A stretch of DNA of 64,000 nucleotides from M3007 sp033764075 (GTDB taxonomy: Bacteria > Bacteroidota > Bacteroidia > Chitinophagales > Saprospiraceae), in NCBI GenBank assembly GCA_033764075.1, contig JANRJH010000029.1, positions 1 to 64,000 on the forward strand, read 5' to 3'. The notes under the pieces are model-generated. The model saw only the letters and a program-made list of their open reading frames with translations, did not search any database and was not told where the DNA came from. The position numbers were made by a program, and so were the translations under genes. Shown here piece after piece: positions 16,735 through 23,022 of the stretch. How positions within the stretch are numbered: position 1 is the stretch's first letter; each line of letters opens with the position of its first letter.

Positions 16735-17415
16735 TTACCGGTTGGCGTTGAGGGAGGAAAACACCATGGATTCCAGGAATTTCTGCACGTTGTCCACCCG
16801 TTTGTCATCGCCGAAATCGGTCAGCGAGGGCAGGTTGTGCATGAAAAAATTCTGGAAGTGGGCCATTTCAATCAGGGTGCTCGCCAAAGAACGGGGGTAG
16901 GGATACTTGGGGCTGTACTCCCTAAACAGGTCGGCCACCCGGCCGCAAAGGTCTTTGTACGGCTTGAACAACTTGACGCGGTTGATCTCGCTGACCTCTC
17001 GCGTGAGGTAAACCTTGCTGCTTTCGGCAATGACGATGCCGTAGAGCGCCTCCTTGTCGAACTCCGAGTCGTCCGGCCCGTCGGGCAACCGCCGCACCAG
17101 CAGTTCGATGACCCGGCTGATCTTCTCTTCCGGATTGTCGAGGTTCTGAAGCTGAAAAACCACCAGATACTCCAAATAATTCCAATACCAGGTGAGGATG
17201 TACAACAAAAGACGGTGTTTGTTCTCAAAATACCGGTACACACTGGCCTCAGTGGTGTGCATCTCTTCCGCCAGCTTGCGGAAGGTGAATTGTTCGAATC
17301 CGAGCTTGTGCATCAGGATCAGTCCCTGACGGACAATGTTTCGACCCAACACGGTGTCCTCCGGATCCCGGAGCGCCAGTTTTTCGCCGGCCTGAATGCG
17401 GATTTGAAAGGGCAT
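16735..17415 (-). CDS. TetR/AcrR family transcriptional regulator
   Basis: This 226-residue protein starts at MPFQIRIQAGE (ATG 17415). Residues about 25-70 form a TetR-type helix-turn-helix (IVRQGLILMHKLGFEQFTFR, KLAEEMHTTEASVYRYFENK). The C-terminal ligand domain is not recognisable to a specific subgroup. It directly precedes aguB (6-bp gap), so control of polyamine formation or autoregulation is possible but is inference. A TACTTTTG element lies 25 bases upstream. Confidence 0.9.
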   Translation of the reverse strand: MPFQIRIQAGEKLALRDPEDTVLGRNIVRQGLILMHKLGFEQFTFRKLAEEMHTTEASVYRYFENKHRLLLYILTWYWNYLEYLVVFQLQNLDNPEEKISRVIELLVRRLPDGPDDSEFDKEALYGIVIAESSKVYLTREVSEINRVKLFKPYKDLCGRVADLFREYSPKYPYPRSLASTLIEMAHFQNFFMHNLPSLTDFGDDKRVDNVQKFLESMVFSSLNANR

Positions 17416-17440
17416 AAATGAAGTAGAAATGATTCGAATG

Positions 17441-17448
17441 CAAAAGTA
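17441..17448 (-). promoter_or_regulatory. Predicted -7 element for the TetR regulator-aguB operon
   Basis: The minus strand reads TACTTTTG, matching TAnnTTTG, with 25 bases to the ATG at 17415. Confidence 0.5.
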
Positions 17449-17516
17449 AGCACTATTCCTGCTGTGTGTCAAGTATTATAAAGCGAAAAAAAAATAAAAA
17501 AAACAAAGCATTGCTA

Positions 17517-17546
17517 TTGACAAAAGGATTTTTACTTGTATATTTG
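17517..17546 (+). promoter_or_regulatory. Bacteroidota-type promoter with both elements
   Basis: TTG at 17517-17519 and TATATTTG at 17539-17546 are separated by 19 bases, the spacing known for the -33/-7 promoters of this phylum. The predicted start is about 17550-17553, exactly where the structured RNA begins. It is the best-formed promoter I see in the window. Confidence 0.7.
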
Positions 17547-17550
17547 TAGC

Positions 17551-17651
17551 GTAAACTAGGACAACACAAAGCAAGCATGAGGTTTACCAAACCGGAAAGT
17601 GACACCCACGGGCCGGTAACGTCCCGGCAAATGAGTCGGGACGTTTTTTTT
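17551..17651 (+). ncRNA. Candidate short structured RNA with intrinsic terminator (leader or sRNA)
   Basis: About 100 bases lie between a good promoter and a strong intrinsic terminator. Three stems can be drawn: GTAAAC (17551-17556) with GTTTAC (17582-17587); ACCGG (17591-17595) with CCGGT (17613-17617); and the terminator AACGTCCCG (17618-17626) with CGGGACGTT (17637-17645), followed by eight T. It could be an attenuator for the small gene at 17725 or a free sRNA. I do not recognise a known riboswitch class. An overlapping 43-codon frame (ATG 17577, stop 17706-17708) runs through the terminator and is probably incidental. Confidence 0.55.
17618..17651 (+). terminator. Intrinsic terminator upstream of a small CDS
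   Basis: A perfect 9-bp stem (AACGTCCCG / CGGGACGTT) with a 10-base loop is followed by TTTTTTTT ending at 17651. It lies 73 bp upstream of ATG 17725, so it could attenuate that gene. Confidence 0.85.
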
Positions 17652-17724
17652 AACAAAAAAGACCATGCTACCTGCACAACGGGCAACGGGTCTGGTTCGT
17701 TAACCTAATTTAAAGATTTAAGCT

Positions 17725-18045
17725 ATGTCCAAAAACGCTCAACTGAAAGATATTCTAAATCAATTTTACGCACAAGGCTATCGCCTGGCGGATTCCAGCG
17801 TTGCCGCTATGAGCAACGAAGCCATACAATCGAACGACTGGCGGTTGGATCAGGTACAACAGGTACGCAACGAACACCACCGGGATAGTCCGGCGATGGT
17901 GATGGCGGTTTCCAGCGCCACAAAGGGCATGCGACTGTTGTTTGTGGAAGTGCTTTACCCCGGCACCGAATTCAGTCCGGTCCAACTGCTCAAACGGCTT
18001 TTTCCGGTTCGAAACCGTCCCGCAGTTCGGGTATCAGCAAGATAA
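17725..18045 (+). CDS. Small protein of unknown function
   Basis: This 106-residue protein (start MSKNAQLKDILNQFYAQGYR) has no signal peptide or membrane helix. The body predicts helix then strands, with a conserved-looking core MVMAVSSATKGMRLLFVEVL. That layout faintly recalls the roughly 100-residue Bacteroidota proteins often labelled phosphoribosylpyrophosphate synthetase, but I cannot confirm a relation. It follows the structured RNA and terminator at 17551-17651, so its expression may depend on read-through. Confidence 0.7.
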   Translation: MSKNAQLKDILNQFYAQGYRLADSSVAAMSNEAIQSNDWRLDQVQQVRNEHHRDSPAMVMAVSSATKGMRLLFVEVLYPGTEFSPVQLLKRLFPVRNRPAVRVSAR

Positions 18046-18312
18046 GAAAAAAAAATAAACTATTTTCTACCCTTTTACCGTTACCCCATTCAAATGACGC
18101 GTTTCATGTCCCAAAACAACCATTTATTTATTGAATAGTGTTTTAAGCATACTAATTTTTTGCTATTTTATACATGAAAACACCAAAAATATGTGGTTAA
18201 AATTTAATTTGTCCCTTATCAGAAGTACTTATTATTGAAGGATTTTCTACTTTTGGCCCTTAGTTTGATCTTTAATCCTAATCTATCGTCTGCTAACCCA
18301 GATTGCCCGTAT
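18046..18312. other. AT-rich intergenic region before the tandem paralogs
   Basis: The region is much AT-richer than its neighbours and has no supported gene. Short frames such as ATG 18191 (15 codons) are not convincing. An in-frame TTG at 18235 could extend the next gene by 26 residues with a hydrophobic start (KDFLLLALSLIF), but its paralog begins at the internal Met, so the region is more likely promoter and leader. Confidence 0.5.
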
Positions 18313-19830
18313 ATGCAAGATCTCATCGAGTTAACCGCCCTGTTCCGGAGGACCAAGTTCAATAACCTTAAATTACTGGAAACCATCATGGACCCCGAAA
18401 CCCAAATGGGTAGGGTGTTTGGTTTTATCTTCAGGCAGGAAGCCGAAACGGACGACGATCTGCGCCGCCTCATCCCCGAGTTTGCGGCCGATTCCAATAA
18501 ATTGTACACGGTGAAGAGCAAGCTCAAAGACCGGTTGCTGGACCTTGTCTTTCTGCTCGATTTCAAAGAGGCCGGCTTTGCTGACCGGCAACAGGCATTC
18601 AACGAATGCACGAAACGCATGGCTTCTGCGGTGATGCTGATCGGGCGGGGCGCCCGTTCGACGGGCATCAACCTGCTGGAGCAATTGCTGCGCCAGACGC
18701 GCCGGTTTGAATTCACAGAGCTGACGCTGGATGTGCTGCGTACCCTCCGCCTCCATTACAGCCTGATGGAGGGCGACGAGAAGAAGTTCGAGTCTGCTGA
18801 GAAAGAGATGGACAGGCTGGAGGAAGTCTGGCGACTGGAACGGCGGGCAGAAAGCCTGTATGCTACCCTGATGGTAGGTTTTGTGCAAAAAAAGGCAGAT
18901 AAAAGCGCGATAGCCACCCATGCCGAAAGTTCATTTCTGGAAATAGCCCCCTATCTCGATGAGGTCAAGTCCTTCAAATTTCAGTTGTTCGGCAGGCTGC
19001 TGGAGTTGGCTATTTACGATGGGCGCCACAACTACCGCATGGTGGCCGACTTATGCCGGGACGCCATCCGTTTCTTCGAGCAAAAGAATTATCACAGCGG
19101 TCTTTCGCTACAGGTATTTTACTACAACCTGCTGCTGAGTTGCCTTTTCCTGCGTTCGTTTGACGAGGCGCAGGCCATGGCGCCCCGCTACAGCAGCCTG
19201 TATGCCGAAGGATCGTTCAACTGGTACAAGGTCCACGAACTAAACTTCCTCATCGCCATGCACTGCGGGCGCTACCAGGAAGCCCACGATGTGTGGCAAA
19301 CCGTCGACCGCCACCCTACCCTCGCCCAGCAACCTGCAGTCATCACCGAAATGTGGCAAATTTTCGGCGCGTTCCAGCACCTGCTCATCCGGACGGGTCA
19401 GGTTCGGGCCAACGAAGCGGAAATGGTCGATGCGACATTCCGGTTGTCCAAATTCATCAACACACTCGTGGTGTTCACCCGCGACAAACGCGGCATGAAC
19501 ATTCCGGTTATGGTCATTCATTTCCTCTTCCGCATGGCCGAAGGGAAGTTCGAGTTGCTCGCCGACCGCGCCGAATCCCTGGAACGATACCGCAAACGGC
19601 ATCTGGACCATCCGGACACCCTGCGCAGCGACCTTTTCTTCCAAATGCTGCTTCAACTGCCCGCCGCCGGGTGGAAGCGCGGGACAGCCCTGGCAGCCAC
19701 CGCCGAGCTGCGTAACAAGTTGCAACAAACCCCGCTGGAGAAAGCCAACCAGAACCACGAGATCGAAATCGTCCCGTATGAAACACTTTGGGACATTGCC
19801 TTGGGGCTTTTGCCTGAAAATCAAGTGTAA
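18313..19830 (+). CDS. Helical-repeat protein of unknown function, first of a tandem pair
   Basis: This 505-residue product is read from ATG 18313 (MQDLIELTALFRRTKF), chosen because the downstream paralog starts MHDLIELVGLVNKTKL. The sequence is almost all amphipathic helix with TPR-like spacing but no canonical TPR motif; no signal peptide, membrane helix or catalytic motif. Blocks shared with the paralog include DRLLDLVFLLDFKEAGF, FEFTELTLDVLR, SLQVFYYNLLLSC, EGSFNWYKVHELNFLIAMH, RDKRGMNI and EIEIVPYETLW. I know no characterised member. A scaffold or ligand-sensing helical protein is possible. Confidence 0.85.
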   Translation: MQDLIELTALFRRTKFNNLKLLETIMDPETQMGRVFGFIFRQEAETDDDLRRLIPEFAADSNKLYTVKSKLKDRLLDLVFLLDFKEAGFADRQQAFNECTKRMASAVMLIGRGARSTGINLLEQLLRQTRRFEFTELTLDVLRTLRLHYSLMEGDEKKFESAEKEMDRLEEVWRLERRAESLYATLMVGFVQKKADKSAIATHAESSFLEIAPYLDEVKSFKFQLFGRLLELAIYDGRHNYRMVADLCRDAIRFFEQKNYHSGLSLQVFYYNLLLSCLFLRSFDEAQAMAPRYSSLYAEGSFNWYKVHELNFLIAMHCGRYQEAHDVWQTVDRHPTLAQQPAVITEMWQIFGAFQHLLIRTGQVRANEAEMVDATFRLSKFINTLVVFTRDKRGMNIPVMVIHFLFRMAEGKFELLADRAESLERYRKRHLDHPDTLRSDLFFQMLLQLPAAGWKRGTALAATAELRNKLQQTPLEKANQNHEIEIVPYETLWDIALGLLPENQV

Positions 19831-19899
19831 ACGAAATTAAAAAAATTCACTGGGAAAGGTTCTCCTGTCAAATATTTTCCCTTCCAATTTTCCCCGGGC

Positions 19900-19907
19900 T
19901 AACTTTG
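19900..19907 (+). promoter_or_regulatory. Predicted -7 element before the second paralog and its micro-ORF
   Basis: TAACTTTG fits TAnnTTTG; a T-rich stretch lies about 22 bases upstream. It precedes the micro-ORF at 19937 by 29 bases, suggesting that the second paralog has its own promoter and a leader of about 140 bases. Confidence 0.5.
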
Positions 19908-19936
19908 CCTATCCGTATCCATTAAATCTAATCCTC

Positions 19937-20047
19937 ATGGAAAGACTCTACACTTTGCCCGCCTTCTCCTGTTGCCCGGGCGCAACATCAACAATTGACC
20001 ATACCCCCCACAACGGCATCGGCATCCTGGATTTAATCGGCCATTAA
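19937..20047 (+). CDS. Micro-ORF, 36 codons, directly upstream of the second paralog
   Basis: ATG 19937 to TAA 20045-20047 encodes a peptide that begins MERLYTLPAFSCCPGA and ends GILDLIGH. It ends 8 bp before the start of the 516-residue gene and follows a TAnnTTTG box, so it would be the first frame on that mRNA. Its C-terminus resembles that of the micro-ORF at 21970 (DH, then LDLIG). It could be a leader peptide, a small signalling peptide, or chance. Confidence 0.45.
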   Translation: MERLYTLPAFSCCPGATSTIDHTPHNGIGILDLIGH

Positions 20048-20055
20048 CAGACGCG

Positions 20056-21606
20056 ATGCACGATCTCATAGAATTGGTCGGCCTGGTCAACAAGACCAAG
20101 CTGAAATCGACAGGTCTATGGAGCGCCATTCTGGAACCCCAATCCAAGATGGAGCAGCTTTTCGAGGGCATTTACCGGGGAGACATCGCGTCGGACGAGC
20201 ACGCGAAGTCGCTGCTCGGTGATGCGGGAGAAGAGTTTGCCCACGTGGCGAGCCTGAAAAACAAGTTGAAAGAGCGGTTGCTCGACACGGTTTTTCTGCT
20301 CGACTTCAAGGACACCAGCTTTTCCAACCGGCAAAAGGCCTTTTACGAATGCTACAAGAAATGGGCAGCGGCCATGATCCTGCTCATTCGCAATGCCCGC
20401 ATTTGCGGCATCGACATCCTGGAAAAGTTGTTGCGCCATGCCATGCGCTTCGAATTTACCGAACTGACCCTGGACATCCTGCGGGTCTTGCGCCTGCAAT
20501 ACAGTACAGTGGAGGGCGACCTGAAAAAGTACGACGCCATCCGGGAGCAGTACGACCACTACGAACAGCTATGGCTGTTGGAAAGCCGGGCCGAGCGCAA
20601 CTACACGGACATGATGATCCGTTACACCCACAGCAAATCGACCAAAACAGAGGTGGCCGATATGGCCCTCCGCTATTACGAGGAACTGAAGCCGAGCTTG
20701 GAACGCTACGATTCGTTCAAGCTACACCTCTTCGGCAGGCTTATACACCTGACCGTGTACAGCAGCGCGAACGATTACGCCACCACAGCCCGGATATGTG
20801 AGGAGGCCATCGCGTTTTTCGATGGCAAAGATTACGACAGCGGACTACCCCTCCAGGTTTTCTACTACAACCTCATCGTCTGTTACCTGCAAATGCGGGA
20901 ATTCGAGAAGGGGCAGGACATCGTGAACAAAAGCGAGAACCTCTTCGAAAAAGGGTCCTTCAACTGGTTTAAGGTGCAAGAGTTGTTCTTCCTGCTGGCC
21001 ATGCATACCCGGCACTACGAAAAAGCCTTGCAGGTGTATCTGGGGACCATCCATCAGCAACGTTTTACAGAGCAACCCGACCACGTCAAGGAAATGTGGC
21101 GGATTTACCAGGCCTACCTGCACTACCTCACCATGGTCGGGCGCCTGCACCCACTCGATAACGGGATGGCGGACACCTTCCGTTTCAGGCGTTTCATGAA
21201 CGAGATCCCAATCTATTCCCGCGACAAAAGGGGCATGAACATTTCGGTGCTCATCATCCAGATTTTGTTCGCGTTGGCCGAAAAAAAATACGACCAAACC
21301 TGGGAGCGGATGGAGAGCATCAACAAATACTGCAGCCGGTACCTCAAGGAGAACGACACCTTCCGCAGCAACTGCTTCATCAAAATGCTGTTGCTCATCC
21401 CCGAGGGCAACTTTCACCGGGAAAATGTGGCCCGAAAAACGGCCAAGTATTTCAAAATGCTCGACAGGGTACCCATCGAGGTGGCCAATCAAACCTACGA
21501 GGTTGAAATTATTCCTTACGAACACCTCTGGGAAATGGCCGTAGACACCCTCGACCTGCGCCTATACAGAAGCAAGGTCAAGAAGGCCCGAATCACAGAG
21601 GCCTGA
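20056..21606 (+). CDS. Helical-repeat protein of unknown function, second of a tandem pair
   Basis: This 516-residue paralog of the preceding gene can be aligned over nearly its full length with few gaps. It starts MHDLIELVGLVNKTKL and shares DTVFLLDFKDTSFSNRQKAF, FEFTELTLDILRVLRLQYS, SGLPLQVFYYNLIVC, EKGSFNWFKVQELFFLLAMH, RDKRGMNI and EVEIIPYEHLW. It is helical throughout, with no signal or membrane segment, and a basic C-terminal tail (LYRSKVKKARITEA) absent from its partner. Two diverged tandem copies, each with its own upstream region, suggest duplication and split roles. A strong inverted-repeat terminator follows. Confidence 0.88.
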   Translation: MHDLIELVGLVNKTKLKSTGLWSAILEPQSKMEQLFEGIYRGDIASDEHAKSLLGDAGEEFAHVASLKNKLKERLLDTVFLLDFKDTSFSNRQKAFYECYKKWAAAMILLIRNARICGIDILEKLLRHAMRFEFTELTLDILRVLRLQYSTVEGDLKKYDAIREQYDHYEQLWLLESRAERNYTDMMIRYTHSKSTKTEVADMALRYYEELKPSLERYDSFKLHLFGRLIHLTVYSSANDYATTARICEEAIAFFDGKDYDSGLPLQVFYYNLIVCYLQMREFEKGQDIVNKSENLFEKGSFNWFKVQELFFLLAMHTRHYEKALQVYLGTIHQQRFTEQPDHVKEMWRIYQAYLHYLTMVGRLHPLDNGMADTFRFRRFMNEIPIYSRDKRGMNISVLIIQILFALAEKKYDQTWERMESINKYCSRYLKENDTFRSNCFIKMLLLIPEGNFHRENVARKTAKYFKMLDRVPIEVANQTYEVEIIPYEHLWEMAVDTLDLRLYRSKVKKARITEA

Positions 21607-21642
21607 TCAGGGCAGCAAACGCCTCCTGAAACAATTTAGTGC

Positions 21643-21719
21643 AAAAAAGGGCCGGCCGGCCCCTGGCATTCGCGTCGCTTTTCAAGCGCACGAGGTCATG
21701 GGCCGGCCGGCCCTTTTTT
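21643..21719. terminator. Bidirectional terminator with self-palindromic GC arms
   Basis: A perfect 20-bp inverted repeat: AAAAAAGGGCCGGCCGGCCC (21643-21662) and its complement GGGCCGGCCGGCCCTTTTTT (21700-21719). A smaller stem (GCGTCGCTT / AAGCGCACG, imperfect) lies in the loop. Each arm core is itself a palindrome, so cruciform or slipped forms are possible. It follows the second paralog and can end transcription in both directions. Confidence 0.85.
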
Positions 21720-21969
21720 GTCGTTTGGCCGGCATAAACACATACAAAAAAACATCTTTTGAAAAGGCTTAAAAGCGATAGCTTGTGCTATTGGACGTCT
21801 TTTTATTTGACATATGTAATTGATTATAAATATTTTATAATTTTTATTGTCAAAAATAACGCGCTGCCGGGTTGGGCCATAAGCGGCGCACGGCTGTCCG
21901 TAAACCCCCTTTGCAAGGCCTGCACCTTTGACTTCGTAAAACAACAGGCAAATAAAAAATCACGAAGTC
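21720..21969. other. AT-rich intergenic region, no gene seen
   Basis: From 21740 to 21870 the sequence is strongly AT-rich (TATAAATATTTTATAATTTT). Two antiparallel frames of 82 and 90 codons cross it, but they lack protein-like composition and are not called. TTTG at 21910-21913 and CACCTTTG at 21923-21930 are partial promoter-like matches. Confidence 0.5.
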
Positions 21970-22047
21970 ATGAAACAATTCCGTTCGAATTCTCCCAGCA
22001 CATTTTCACTCGATCATATTACAGGCCTTGACTTGATTGGTGTGTAA
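21970..22047 (+). CDS. Micro-ORF, 25 codons, upstream of the six-cysteine protein
   Basis: ATG 21970 to TAA 22045-22047 encodes a peptide beginning MKQFRSNSPSTFSLDH and ending GLDLIGV. It ends 33 bp before ATG 22081. The last codons lie within a possible stem, ACAGGC (22021-22026) with GCCTGT (22048-22053), which spans the stop codon, as might be seen in a translational leader. The ending resembles that of the micro-ORF at 19937. Expression is unproven. Confidence 0.4.
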   Translation: MKQFRSNSPSTFSLDHITGLDLIGV

Positions 22048-22080
22048 GCCTGTTGTTCATCATCTACAAAAACATGCTAA

Positions 22081-22521
22081 ATGACAGCATTTAATACAAT
22101 TACACACAATTATACCCGTCGGGTATCGGAGACGTTTCCGTCTGCCAACCAGCAGGCGCTGCGAAAGGTCTTGCAGTGCGACGTCATATTCGGGGCCCCC
22201 AGTGCCGGTTGTCAGGGCACGGGTATCTGCAAAATTGCAGCCCGGGAGGAACGCTCCATGCGCAAACGCGACTGCCGGAACACTGTAGCCTGGATGGCGC
22301 CTGTGGCCGGCGGCACGGGAATCACCTTGTTCTTTTTTCGGGAGAACCTGTGCTCCGAGCTGATACGCAAGCATTTCCGCCACGGCGTCCTGACGGTGGC
22401 AGAGCCTTGCCGCGTGCCCCATTCCCTGATCAGACAACTCGATCTGAAGATTACAGAAATACCGCCGGGCCGTTACGCCCTGGAGGAATCTTTTGGGTAT
22501 TACCGCCTTAATCTCGAATAA
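22081..22521 (+). CDS. Six-cysteine protein of unknown function
   Basis: This 146-residue product has no signal peptide. The centre reads CDVIFGAPSAGCQGTGICKI, then RKRDCR, followed by LFFFRENLCSE and VAEPCRVPHSL; the six cysteines could bind metal or form disulfides. The C-terminal part (LTVAEPCRVP ... LPPGRYALEE-like, ESFGYYRLNLE) predicts strands. I do not recognise the family. It follows the 25-codon micro-ORF and precedes the secreted proteins at 22.6-29.6 kb. Composition and codon use are normal for the window. Confidence 0.75.
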   Translation: MTAFNTITHNYTRRVSETFPSANQQALRKVLQCDVIFGAPSAGCQGTGICKIAAREERSMRKRDCRNTVAWMAPVAGGTGITLFFFRENLCSELIRKHFRHGVLTVAEPCRVPHSLIRQLDLKITEIPPGRYALEESFGYYRLNLE

Positions 22522-22583
22522 CGCCCCACTCCACCATCATTATCCACCTGAATGCACGTGCCATGCTCAAAAAAGGAATGCAC

Positions 22584-23003
22584 ATGAAACACTCACCACT
22601 TCAAACCGGTCTGCGGCTGTGGCTGCTGCCGGTGCTGCTGTGGCTTACCGCCGTCTGCGCCTTGCCGGCGCAAAATCTGGTTTCGGCCACAGAAATCGAT
22701 CAGAGCACCCGTTGGAAAACCAAGGAGCAAGCCATCCCTGTGTTGAAAGCGCAAATCGACAACTGGCACACCCAGCTGCCGACCCTGGAAGCGGGCAGCC
22801 CCGAGCACACCAGCGCCTTGCGCCACGCGGCCTATTACAAAGCCATTGCGAAGGAAGTCATGCAAGGCACCCCGCTGCCGTCTGCGCTTGAAAACGCCTT
22901 GCCGTGGGCAGCCAGCCTGGGCGGCGCCATGGAAGCCACTTTTACGACCAAAAAAGACCTGCGCAGCTTGTACGATGAGGCCAGGAATCTGCTCACGAAT
23001 TAA
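22584..23003 (+). CDS. Small secreted protein of unknown function
   Basis: This 139-residue product starts at MKHSPLQTGLRLWLLPVLLW, a good signal peptide ending near LPAQ; the frame is open from 22563, with further ATGs at 22563 and 22578. The mature part is helical (KTKEQAIPVLKAQIDNWHTQ, LRHAAYYKAIAKEVMQG). It ends 19 bp before the giant surface protein on the same strand, so the two are probably cotranscribed and may act together. No motif gives a function. Confidence 0.8.
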   Translation: MKHSPLQTGLRLWLLPVLLWLTAVCALPAQNLVSATEIDQSTRWKTKEQAIPVLKAQIDNWHTQLPTLEAGSPEHTSALRHAAYYKAIAKEVMQGTPLPSALENALPWAASLGGAMEATFTTKKDLRSLYDEARNLLTN

Positions 23004-23022
23004 TCAAAATCATTCTGAATCC

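Noticed and set aside
17280..17310. tRNA-like T-loop string TTCGAATCC
   Set aside because: It lies within the TetR coding sequence, and no cloverleaf can be built around it. No tRNA was found in the window.
17577..17708. A 43-codon frame within the structured RNA
   Set aside because: It runs through a strong intrinsic terminator including its T-tract; the RNA explanation fits better, though a leader peptide cannot be fully excluded.
18235..18312. TTG-start extension of the first paralog with a hydrophobic beginning
   Set aside because: The second paralog starts at the equivalent internal Met, and the added region is AT-rich non-coding-like DNA.
21696..22031. Two overlapping 82- and 90-codon frames in the AT-rich gap
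   Set aside because: They oppose each other, include the terminator or AT-rich DNA, and show no protein-like pattern.
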